NCBI GenBank assembly: GCA_017938365.1
Contig: JAGBBT010000113.1
Span: forward strand, 1-63,333
Length of the DNA: 63,333 bases
DNA from: Treponema sp.
GTDB taxonomy: Bacteria; Spirochaetota; Spirochaetia; Treponematales; Treponemataceae
Direction: 5' to 3'
A program made the translations under genes and the position numbers. Every line of letters starts with the position of its first letter. The stretch's first letter is position 1. The notes below the pieces were generated by a model that was given only the letters and a program-made list of their open reading frames with translations, did not search any database and had not been told where the DNA came from. Below are positions 16,753 to 24,360 of the stretch, in pieces.

Positions 16753-18681
16753 ATGATAAAATGGCTTATGATTTACAGTAAGCCCTTTATTTCATTAATT
16801 GTAATATTAGTTTTAATTGCTTTTTTCCGTAAACGACAACTATTACCTTTAAAATCAACTCATATTTTCACTTCTTTTTTACTGCTTTGTTTTTTTAATG
16901 TAATTTTTGAAATGTTTACATATTTCACAATAGAACGAATTTCTGACTTTCCAAAGTTAAATAGATTTTCACATCAATTATTTATTGCTTCCCTGAATTG
17001 TATAATATACAGTTTGTTTTTATACATTTGTACAAAAGCTAATTATCACTTTAAGAAAAATGTTTTACTTCAAATTCTTAATATAATTCCCTTGTTAGTA
17101 AGTTTTTTTGTCATAATATTTGGAAAATTAGAATTTAATACGAATTCTTCTGTAAGATATTCTTATGGTCCAATGGTTGTCACAGTATACTTATGTAGTC
17201 TTATTTACATAATACTTATTGATTTTATTTTAATTTTTAGAAAAAAAGAGTTTCCTAAAAGTACAAACACAATGATCATAATAGGACTTTTAATTTGGTC
17301 AATAGCTATTATCCTACAATTCATACATCCTACTATGTTACTCTCTAGCCAAGCAATAATGATATTAGTTATATTCTTGTTCTTATCTTCTGAAAACCCA
17401 AGAGAATATACAGATTATTCAATAAAAAAACTACTGAACACAAGAGCCTTTAACTTAGTTTTACAAGATTATTTTAATTCAGGAAAAAACTTTTTTATAA
17501 TCAACTTTACTATAAAGGAATCTAATTGTTTTGAGTATACATTAGGATATAATAATATAGAGGCGACATTAAGATTATTAATTGATGAAATTCTAAAAGT
17601 ACAAAAAGTCGAAATTTATAAAACTAAAGAAAACACTTTATCTATATTCCTAAAAAACAAAAATGACATATCCTTGTTCAAAAATAATTTTAATAGAAAC
17701 ATAAAACTAAAAGACGAAAACTCAATTACGATAATTCCAGAAATTTTAATAAGTGTTTTTGAATATCCTAAAAATATAAAAAATCAAAACGATATTATAT
17801 CCTTATTAAATTTTATAAATACTGATGGTCTATCTTATCAAACAAATGAAATCATAGAAATTAATGATAATTTTCTTACTGAAATGAATAAGATAGCCAC
17901 AATAGAACAATTAGTTCATAGTGCCATTGAACAAGACGGATTTGATGTTGTTTACCAACCAATTTATTCTACTACAGAAAAGAAATTTATATCTGCGGAA
18001 GCTTTAGTTAGATTAAAAGATACAACAACAGTTGGATTTGTTTCTCCAGAAGTATTTATTCCTATTGCAGAAAAACACGGTCTTATAAAAGAGTTAGGTA
18101 TAATTGTGTTTGATAAAGTTTGTGAATTTGCTAAAAAAGAAAATTTAGTCAGCAAAGGAATAAAATACATAGAAGTTAATTTATCAGCAATACAAGTTGT
18201 AGACGAAGAATTACCAGATTTATTAATTAAAACTGTAGAAAAATATGATCTAAATCCTAATTTTATAAATCTAGAAATAACAGAAACAGCCTCAGTAAGT
18301 GCTGGAAATATGCTCAAAAAAAATGTAAAAAAACTACATAACTTAGGATTCAGTTTTTCTATGGATGACTTTGGTACAGGTTATTCAAATCTTGCTCAAA
18401 TTATAGAAGCAAATTTTGATTTAATAAAAATTGATAAATCTCTGATTTGGCCATGCTTTGATAACTCAAAAGATAATAAAGAAGCAACAACACTTTTAGT
18501 AAAATGTATTGAATTAATACAAGCTCTTAATTTTGAGATTGTCGCAGAAGGTATTGAAACAAAAGAAATGGTAGATTTTTTGGAACAAAATAAAATTACA
18601 TATCTTCAAGGTTATTATTATTCAAAACCGTTATCACAAAAAGATTTTATTGATTTTTTAGATAATAATTCTGCAAAATAA
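16753..18681 (+). CDS. Membrane EAL-domain c-di-GMP phosphodiesterase
   Basis: A 642-residue protein. The first 210 residues hold about seven or eight membrane helices of an uncharacterised sensor. Residues about 240-390 look like a GGDEF domain that has lost its active-site motif. The EAL domain (about 400-640) keeps EALVRL near 415, NLSAIQ, ITETA, DDFGTGYS near 537, IKIDKS, AEGIET and QGYYYSKP, so hydrolysis of c-di-GMP is expected. The start is placed at 16753: TATATT lies 6 nt upstream and the frame before it runs through tRNA-Asn. The PilZ protein at 4696 is a possible reader of the same messenger. Confidence 0.88.
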   Translation: MIKWLMIYSKPFISLIVILVLIAFFRKRQLLPLKSTHIFTSFLLLCFFNVIFEMFTYFTIERISDFPKLNRFSHQLFIASLNCIIYSLFLYICTKANYHFKKNVLLQILNIIPLLVSFFVIIFGKLEFNTNSSVRYSYGPMVVTVYLCSLIYIILIDFILIFRKKEFPKSTNTMIIIGLLIWSIAIILQFIHPTMLLSSQAIMILVIFLFLSSENPREYTDYSIKKLLNTRAFNLVLQDYFNSGKNFFIINFTIKESNCFEYTLGYNNIEATLRLLIDEILKVQKVEIYKTKENTLSIFLKNKNDISLFKNNFNRNIKLKDENSITIIPEILISVFEYPKNIKNQNDIISLLNFINTDGLSYQTNEIIEINDNFLTEMNKIATIEQLVHSAIEQDGFDVVYQPIYSTTEKKFISAEALVRLKDTTTVGFVSPEVFIPIAEKHGLIKELGIIVFDKVCEFAKKENLVSKGIKYIEVNLSAIQVVDEELPDLLIKTVEKYDLNPNFINLEITETASVSAGNMLKKNVKKLHNLGFSFSMDDFGTGYSNLAQIIEANFDLIKIDKSLIWPCFDNSKDNKEATTLLVKCIELIQALNFEIVAEGIETKEMVDFLEQNKITYLQGYYYSKPLSQKDFIDFLDNNSAK

Positions 18682-18687
18682 AAAAAA

Positions 18688-18719
18688 CGGAGTTTTAATA
18701 GAAATCTATCAAAACTCCG
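18688..18719. terminator. Bidirectional terminator
   Basis: CGGAGTTTT at 18688-18696 pairs with AAAACTCCG at 18711-18719, between the convergent EAL gene and the TSCPD gene. Confidence 0.75.
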
Positions 18720-18726
18720 CCATTGT

Positions 18727-18969
18727 TTAATCTTGACTCACTGCAATTGCTAGTTGATCAGCACATGATGTCGAACGAAAACCACAGGTATTTCCTTTTA
18801 GTTTTGCAACAATATCTTCTGCTTTCCAACCATCTACAAGTTTTGCAATAGCTTTTAAATTTCCATTACACCCACCTGTAAAACTTATATTCGTAATAAT
18901 ACCGTTCTCATCTTTATCAAATTCTATTAATGTTGAACATGTATTTTTTGTTTTATAAGTAACTCTCAT
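18727..18969 (-). CDS. TSCPD-domain protein
   Basis: An 80-residue protein with NTCSTLIEF at the start, GGCNGNLKAIAKLVDG in the middle and the TSCADQLA motif near the C-terminus that names the domain. Small stand-alone TSCPD proteins of this kind are widespread in anaerobes; the domain is also found at the end of B12-dependent ribonucleotide reductases, and metal binding is suspected. Function unknown. It follows the CorC-type gene by 9 bp and is probably co-transcribed. Confidence 0.8.
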   Translation of the reverse strand: MRVTYKTKNTCSTLIEFDKDENGIITNISFTGGCNGNLKAIAKLVDGWKAEDIVAKLKGNTCGFRSTSCADQLAIAVSQD

Positions 18970-18978
18970 TATACAACC

Positions 18979-20253
18979 CTATTCTTCTTGTTCTTCAATG
19001 TTATTAAGCTTATTTACATTAACAACCTGAATAACTTTTTCATCTAATTCTTTAATTTCAAATTCAAGAAACTTATAAACAAATTTCTGTCCTTTTTCTG
19101 GGAAATCACCTATTTTTTCTATGAGCCAACCATTTACTGTATTAGACTCAGCCTCATCATCTTCATCAAGATTAAAGTATTTTACTAATTTACTAATAGG
19201 AGTTTCACCTTGGACAATATAAGAATTTTCCGAAGTTTGTTTTATATAATCAACTTGCTCATCATGCTCGTCATAAATTTCACCAACAAGTTCTTCAAGA
19301 ATATCTTCCATAGTAATAATACCAAAAGTTCCACCATATTCATCAAGAACAATAACCATGTGAACCTTTTCTATCTGCATTTGCTTTAACAATTTTGAAA
19401 TTTTTGTATGACTTGTAACAAATACAGACGGTTGTATTATTTTTTCAATAGATTTTTCTCCATTAGAGTATAATCGATAAAAATCCTTTTCATGAATTGT
19501 TCCTACTATTGAGTCAATTTCATTCTCGTATATAGGAAGTCTTGAAAATCCTGAAGATTCAAATTTTTCTCTAAGTTCATCCATTGACGATTTTTTATCC
19601 GCTGCAACAACATTTACACGAGGAACAAGAATATCACTTACTTCTAAGTCATCAAATTCAATAACAGAACGAATAAGTTTTGTTTCATCCTGTTTTAATG
19701 TTCCGTCCTCTTGTGCTTCTTCAACCATTGTAATTATTTCTTCTTCAGTGATTACTTCAGCATTTTTAAATCTAAATATTTTTGTTAACAGCCATTGCCA
19801 ACCAGAAAATATCAAATTTAGTGGATAAAACACAATAATAAAAAATGTAATTATAGGATAAACAATCATTGTAATTTTTTCTGCACAAGACTTTGCAATT
19901 AATTTTGGAGTAATTTCACCAAAAATTAAGACAACAATCGTTATAAAAACTGTTGATACAACAGAAGGGTTTAGATCAGAATTAACAAGAAGTTTTGCAA
20001 AAAGGATTCCAGCTACGGAAGAAGCTGAAAGGTTAACAATATTATTTCCAATTAAAATTGTACTGATTAATTTGTCATATTTTTTTTCTGCAAGTAATAA
20101 AACTTTTCCTGCTAGTTTATTACCTCCAGAAAATAGTGACTTTAGTTTTATTCTACTAACACAAGAATAAGCTGTTTCTGTACATGAAAAAAATGCAGAA
20201 AAGAAAGTTAAAATTATTAACGAAATAAACAAGGGCGCCGACCCATCTGGCAT
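18979..20253 (-). CDS. CNNM/CorC-family membrane protein with CBS domains
   Basis: A 424-residue inner-membrane protein: a DUF21 (CNNM) region of about four helices (1-180), a tandem CBS pair (about 200-325, DILVPRVNVV and IVLDEYGGTFGIIT) and a C-terminal CorC/HlyC transporter-associated domain (340-415). The family is linked to Mg2+ or Co2+ efflux; the substrate is not shown here. The start at 20253 is chosen because GGAG lies 6 nt before it. A small palindrome (20279-20296, TGAGGA arms) lies upstream. Followed by the TSCPD gene. Confidence 0.87.
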   Translation of the reverse strand: MPDGSAPLFISLIILTFFSAFFSCTETAYSCVSRIKLKSLFSGGNKLAGKVLLLAEKKYDKLISTILIGNNIVNLSASSVAGILFAKLLVNSDLNPSVVSTVFITIVVLIFGEITPKLIAKSCAEKITMIVYPIITFFIIVFYPLNLIFSGWQWLLTKIFRFKNAEVITEEEIITMVEEAQEDGTLKQDETKLIRSVIEFDDLEVSDILVPRVNVVAADKKSSMDELREKFESSGFSRLPIYENEIDSIVGTIHEKDFYRLYSNGEKSIEKIIQPSVFVTSHTKISKLLKQMQIEKVHMVIVLDEYGGTFGIITMEDILEELVGEIYDEHDEQVDYIKQTSENSYIVQGETPISKLVKYFNLDEDDEAESNTVNGWLIEKIGDFPEKGQKFVYKFLEFEIKELDEKVIQVVNVNKLNNIEEQEE

Positions 20254-20356
20254 AACGCACTCCAAAATAATTAAGATATGAGGACATGCATCCTCAGTTT
20301 TAAATATACAAAATAAACTTGTTTATGTCATTAGATAATAGCTTTAATATGGAAAC

Positions 20357-20405
20357 TTAATGCATATATCTTTTAATCATTAGATTTATTGGATATATGC
20401 ATTAA
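20357..20405 (-). terminator. 14-bp perfect hairpin after the serine hydrolase gene
   Basis: TTAATGCATATATC at 20357-20370 and its exact complement at 20392-20405 flank a 21-nt loop, just past the stop of the minus-strand serine hydrolase. It lacks a long T tail, so termination or mRNA end protection is inferred. Confidence 0.5.
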
Positions 20406-20414
20406 TTATTTTTG

Positions 20415-21725
20415 TTATTTATTCATTAAGTATTCAGCAACTGCCTCATAAGCTGGCAACGAAGTTGGATCTAAGTATCTATTTGAAGCATATGGAGATG
20501 ATGCAAATCTGACTATTACCATCTCTGCAACAGGATCAATATAAATTGCTTGTCCATGAACGCCTCTAGCCATATATGCGTTATGTGAATTATTTGAAAT
20601 CCACCACATATTGTGATAACTCCAGTTTTTTAATTTTGGATAATCTCCTTTTGCAAATACAGCTTTTGCAGAATCAGATGAACCTTTTGTTGAAATGTCT
20701 AAAACAGCCTCTTTTGGTATAATTTGAGTTCCATTAAGTTTTCCTTGATTTCTCATCATTTCGCCAAACATAGCCATGTCACGCAAATTCAAATTAAACC
20801 CACCACCAGCAAATGCAATACCTGAAGGATCCAATTGATAATATCCGTCATAATGAGCTCCCAATGGTTTCCAGATTTTTTCTGAAAGTAAATCAGTTAG
20901 TCCTTTTCCAGTTACACGGGAATTTATCCATCCTAATAGTTCAGTATTTACAGTTCTATATCCAAATGCATCACCGTGATTTTGACCATCAATCTTCTTT
21001 ATTGTTTTTAAGTATTCGTAATAGTTTTCTGGTCCATTATAATCTGGTCCCCTAAAAACATTTCCAGCTGCGGAATATTTCCATACTTCAGAATTTGGAT
21101 TATCGTAATCTTCGCTATATTGAATTGCTGTAGTCATATCCATAACTTGTTCAACTGTAGCATCTGCAAATCCACTATCTTTTAATTCTGGGATATAATC
21201 GATTACTTTTTTAGAAGGATCTAATAAACCTTCAGCAACAAGAATCGATGCTAAAGTTCCTGTAAAAGATTTACTTACAGACATTGCAGAATGAAGAGTA
21301 TCAGGTTTTAATCCACCAAAATATCTTTCGTAAATAATTTTACCTTTATGCATAATTATTATGCCATCAGTGTAATTAGCATACAAAGACTCTTCAAATG
21401 TGGTTTCTTTTTGTGAATCCCAGTACTTAAATTTTATTGAATCGATGTTTTTATCTAATTTAACTTTTACTGTATATTTTTTATCTTCAGAAGATTTTAC
21501 AGCTCTAGTCGGAAAAAACTCTCGCATATGATTTACGCTATAGCGAAGTTGCGGAAACTCAAAAAAAGACCCGTCAGACGCTTTTAGTGTTTTCTCTTTT
21601 TTAGGAGGAAAACCTTTCATCCATCCGAGTTTGTTTGGATCTGATTCTGTAGCATTTAAGTAACTTTCTGAAAAAACAGTTACTAAACTAAAGAACATTA
21701 ATGTACCCATAATTACTTTTTTCAT
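20415..21725 (-). CDS. Exported serine hydrolase of the beta-lactamase/NylB type
   Basis: A 436-residue protein with a signal peptide (MKKVIMGTLMFFSLVTVFS), so periplasmic. The catalytic S-x-x-K is SVSK near residue 148 in HSAMSVSKSFTG, a Tyr follows in FGYRTVN, and GVHGQ near 390 takes the place of the K-T-G triad. The pattern fits class C-like esterases and 6-aminohexanoate-dimer hydrolases rather than true beta-lactamases. The substrate is unknown. GGAGG lies 5 nt before the ATG. A 31-bp direct repeat lies just upstream in the promoter region. Confidence 0.82.
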   Translation of the reverse strand: MKKVIMGTLMFFSLVTVFSESYLNATESDPNKLGWMKGFPPKKEKTLKASDGSFFEFPQLRYSVNHMREFFPTRAVKSSEDKKYTVKVKLDKNIDSIKFKYWDSQKETTFEESLYANYTDGIIIMHKGKIIYERYFGGLKPDTLHSAMSVSKSFTGTLASILVAEGLLDPSKKVIDYIPELKDSGFADATVEQVMDMTTAIQYSEDYDNPNSEVWKYSAAGNVFRGPDYNGPENYYEYLKTIKKIDGQNHGDAFGYRTVNTELLGWINSRVTGKGLTDLLSEKIWKPLGAHYDGYYQLDPSGIAFAGGGFNLNLRDMAMFGEMMRNQGKLNGTQIIPKEAVLDISTKGSSDSAKAVFAKGDYPKLKNWSYHNMWWISNNSHNAYMARGVHGQAIYIDPVAEMVIVRFASSPYASNRYLDPTSLPAYEAVAEYLMNK

Positions 21726-21755
21726 TCTAACCTCCAGATTAAGTATTAATCTATA

Positions 21756-21831
21756 CAAGAAAATTATTTACACACATAAGAAAAAGCAAGAAAATTATTT
21801 ACACACATAAGAAAAAGCAAGAAAATTAAAT
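21756..21831. repeat. 31-bp direct repeat, two copies and a partial third
   Basis: Copies begin at 21756 and 21787 and a 14-bp partial copy at 21818; the two full copies are identical. It lies immediately upstream of the serine hydrolase. Read on the minus strand, each full copy contains TTGCTT, 17 bp and TAATTT, so promoter elements may be duplicated. Confidence 0.85.
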
Positions 21832-21888
21832 TTATATAAAACATTTTTTTTGATAAACTAAAGGTATGAAAATTTCCAGAGGTAAAAG

Positions 21889-22248
21889 ATGATTCAAATA
21901 TTCGGAATAAGTAAAAATTTTGATACAAAAAAAGCACAAATGTGGTTTAAAGAGCGTAGAATTCCATTTCAGTTTATTGACTTAAAAGAAAAAGAAATGA
22001 GTAAAGGTGAATTTGAAAGTGTTATAAATACTATTTCAAAAAAAATAGGCTCAAAATTTGATGCTATAGAAAAAATCATCGACAAAAAAAATAAAAATTA
22101 TAGTTCCATAGCATATTTAGATGATTCTGAAAAAGAAAATAAACTATTTGAAAATCAAGAATTATTAATATTGCCAATTTGCAGAAACGGAAAAGATAAA
22201 GCAACTTTTGGATTAGATACTAAAGAATGGGAATCTTGGAAAAACTAA
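21889..22248 (+). CDS. ArsC/Spx-like thioredoxin-fold protein without the catalytic cysteine
   Basis: A 119-residue cytosolic protein with the ArsC-family layout: IQIFGISKNFDTKKAQMWF at the N-terminus, then RRIPFQFIDLKEK, a helical middle, and LLILPICRNGKDKATFGLD near the end. In active members the first loop reads N-C-D-T; here it is N-F-D-T, so arsenate reductase or Spx-type redox chemistry is not expected. AGAGG lies 7 nt before the ATG. A regulatory or binding role is inferred. Confidence 0.72.
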   Translation: MIQIFGISKNFDTKKAQMWFKERRIPFQFIDLKEKEMSKGEFESVINTISKKIGSKFDAIEKIIDKKNKNYSSIAYLDDSEKENKLFENQELLILPICRNGKDKATFGLDTKEWESWKN

Positions 22249-22269
22249 ATATAATTTTCTTTTATATTC

Positions 22270-22297
22270 TTGCATTATTATAAATATATAGTATCAT
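22270..22297 (+). promoter_or_regulatory. Promoter of the small RNA
   Basis: TTGCAT (22270-22275) and TATCAT (22292-22297) with a 16-bp spacer. The predicted start is near 22302-22304, the beginning of the first RNA hairpin. Confidence 0.6.
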
Positions 22298-22355
22298 TAA
22301 ATTGTGGTTAGGAAAGAGATGAGGACTTACACCAATCACAACGAGAGGAGGCGTT

Positions 22356-22412
22356 ATGCAATTTCCGACAAAAATAGAAAACCTGGTCGAGGTTAAACGT
22401 AAGACTTTTTAA
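22356..22412 (+). CDS. 18-residue ORF inside the small RNA
   Basis: Encodes MQFPTKIENLVEVKRKTF. GAGGAGG at 22345-22351, only 4 nt before the ATG, is one of the strongest ribosome sites in the window. GCGTTA at the start and TAATGC at the stop can pair, so the start may be masked in one fold. The peptide is basic and not recognised. It could be a small protein, a leader peptide with no downstream gene, or chance. Confidence 0.45.
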   Translation: MQFPTKIENLVEVKRKTF

Positions 22413-22479
22413 TGCTAACTGCAGCTAAGCAGATATATATTATGAATGTCTTTCATCATAGGATTGAAACGACATATAA

Positions 22480-22510
22480 AAGGCCGGCGAACAAGCCGGC
22501 TTCTTCTTTT
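22480..22510 (+). terminator. Terminator of the small RNA
   Basis: GCCGGC at 22483-22488 and 22495-22500 form a self-complementary stem with a 6-nt loop, followed by TTCTTCTTTTT. It is strikingly GC-rich for this DNA. Confidence 0.88.
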
Positions 22511-22602
22511 TAAATACTCAAACTAATTAGATTTAAAATCTTTTCTTAAAACAAAAAAAATCTTAAAAATTTCATACAACCTTTTTGAGATTGTATGAAA
22601 TT

Positions 22603-24354
22603 TTATTTGTATTCCTTTGCAACAATCTCTTTATTTAAATTCTCAAGTCTATCTGCCGCCGACTTTAACCTAGCTGTTGCAGTATTAACAGTATTTGTAG
22701 AAGCTGAAAAATTCTCTATTCCAGCAGAAATTTGTCTGATTGTAGTTACAATCTGATCAAATGCAGATGACTGTTGTTGAATAATATTTTGAATTTCAAT
22801 AGCAGAATCAGAAGTAATTTCAGAGGAAGTTTTGATATCAGTAAATTTTGTTTCTAAATTTGCAGTAAGCTCACAACCTTCTCGAATTTTCTCTGTTCCA
22901 CTTTCAGAAGTAATAATTAAATTATCAGATGAATGCTGAATTTCTGTAATTCTTTCTCTAATCTGAACAACAGAATCTGTAATTCCTGCTGCAAGACGAC
23001 GAACTTCATTTGCAATAATATGGAATTTTTTTCCTGCATCACCTGCTCCCGAAGCCTCTAATTCTGCATTAAATGCAATAATCCTTGTTTGATCTGAGAT
23101 ATCTTTAATTATATTTACTATCTCCCAAATACTTTCTATTTTTTCACTAAGAATTTTTATTCCTGTTATTGTAGAAACATTTGCTTCTGTAATTTCGTTC
23201 ATTTTTTCAAGATTTGCGCGCAATGTTTCAAATCCAATTTCTACATTATTTGTAGTTTGACTAGCAATTCCTGTTACATCTGAAATTCTTTCAACAATTT
23301 CTCTTGTCTGCGTATCATTTTCTTCCATTGTTGCTAAGATTTCTTTAACACCTGTCGCTTGTTCATAAGATGTTGATGCTGTTTCATTTGCAATTTCTGT
23401 AAGATTCTGAACTGGTTTTATTATATTTGCACCAATTCCTTTTACATCGTTAAGAACAGATCTAAACATTTTTATAATTTTATTTATTAAATACATATTA
23501 CAAGATACTTCATTTGATAAATCTGTAGATATTAAATTTACAGTGAAAATATCATTTTCTATAATATGTTCCATTGATGATTGAATAGCTTTTAAAGCAT
23601 CTGATATGGTCTTAAAAAAAGAAAGTGTTAGTATAATTGATACAATTATATTTACGATAGAAATTACAACTAATCTAAAGAGTTGAGAATTTGTAAGCAA
23701 ACTCTTTGTTTGCATATAATTTAATATATAAGTTGAAATAAAAAGTACTGTTGTACATATAATAGGAATTATAATAAATAAAACAAAAGATCTAGTGAAT
23801 GTTAATCCAAAAGTTCTTTTTAACATAACTTGTTTATCATCAATTCCCTGAGCAACAATTTTTTCAGCATATTTTGAACAAATTTTTACTGAGAATAATA
23901 GACCTAATATTCCTGCGATATAAGTACCAAATGTACAAGACAAAACTGAAACAATAATTGAAACTACATCAACCTTAAATACAAAAAAATACAAAACATT
24001 TATTAAAATTGAACACAAGAAAAAATATATTAAGGTTTCTTTTTGTTTTATTTTTGGAAAATTTTGAATATCTTTAAATAACTTTAATCTTGATTCTGCA
24101 TCACTTTCGCCTTTTTCCCAGGCAGCAATTCTATTAGATAAACTTCTAGCAACAAGATTATTAGTAATCGGAGCAATCAATACTTGTGCAATAAAAACTG
24201 TTACTGCCAATAGAAAAAAAGTTCCTACCATCTTTTCTGCATTTATACCCATAATAAAGGCTGAATATAAATAAATAAAAGCCGCTGATAAAAGATTTGG
24301 AATTATTCCTCCAAATAAAATCTTTCGTTCAAAAGATACTGATTTATTTTCCAT
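22603..24354 (-). CDS. Chemoreceptor (MCP) with six-helix membrane domain, no periplasmic sensor
   Basis: A 583-residue protein. About six membrane helices fill residues 10-250 with only short loops, so ligand sensing would be within the membrane or cytosolic. A HAMP-like stretch follows, then a long coiled-coil signalling domain; the tip near 430-460 reads DQTRIIAFNAELEASGAGDA, a variant of the usual D-Q-T-N-L-L-A-L-N-A-A-I-E-A-A-R-A-G-E. It is the last gene of the chemosensory operon, 7 bp after a paralogue (24361-26133) of the same architecture. The tip changes suggest a specialised CheA/CheW partner. Confidence 0.85.
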   Translation of the reverse strand: MENKSVSFERKILFGGIIPNLLSAAFIYLYSAFIMGINAEKMVGTFFLLAVTVFIAQVLIAPITNNLVARSLSNRIAAWEKGESDAESRLKLFKDIQNFPKIKQKETLIYFFLCSILINVLYFFVFKVDVVSIIVSVLSCTFGTYIAGILGLLFSVKICSKYAEKIVAQGIDDKQVMLKRTFGLTFTRSFVLFIIIPIICTTVLFISTYILNYMQTKSLLTNSQLFRLVVISIVNIIVSIILTLSFFKTISDALKAIQSSMEHIIENDIFTVNLISTDLSNEVSCNMYLINKIIKMFRSVLNDVKGIGANIIKPVQNLTEIANETASTSYEQATGVKEILATMEENDTQTREIVERISDVTGIASQTTNNVEIGFETLRANLEKMNEITEANVSTITGIKILSEKIESIWEIVNIIKDISDQTRIIAFNAELEASGAGDAGKKFHIIANEVRRLAAGITDSVVQIRERITEIQHSSDNLIITSESGTEKIREGCELTANLETKFTDIKTSSEITSDSAIEIQNIIQQQSSAFDQIVTTIRQISAGIENFSASTNTVNTATARLKSAADRLENLNKEIVAKEYK

Positions 24355-24360
24355 AATAAA

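Larger units (their letters stand above)
22302..22510 (+). ncRNA. Stand-alone structured small RNA of about 205 nt
   Basis: Promoter and terminator flank a stretch with no gene on either strand over 350 bp. The 5' end forms a hairpin (TTGTGGTT at 22302-22309 with AATCACAA at 22334-22341). AACCT at 22380 and AGGTT at 22390 form a second, CTGC and GCAG near 22419 a third, and ATGTC/GACAT a fourth near 22446-22475. It ends in a GC-rich terminator. It does not match tmRNA, RNase P, SRP or 6S features that I can recognise. It also holds a short ORF with a strong ribosome site, so it may be a dual-function RNA. Confidence 0.6.

Noticed and set aside
20279..20296. Palindrome TGAGGA-N6-TCCTCA as an operator
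   Set aside because: Only 6-bp arms and a single copy near the CorC-type gene; too weak to call.
20415..21725. Beta-lactamase resistance gene
   Set aside because: S-x-x-K is present but the K-T-G motif is replaced, and the layout fits esterases or amide hydrolases.
22302..22510. 6S, tmRNA, SRP or RNase P RNA
   Set aside because: The 5' end pairs locally rather than with the 3' end, there is no CCA tail, no GNRA-capped SRP tip and no RNase P core that I can identify.
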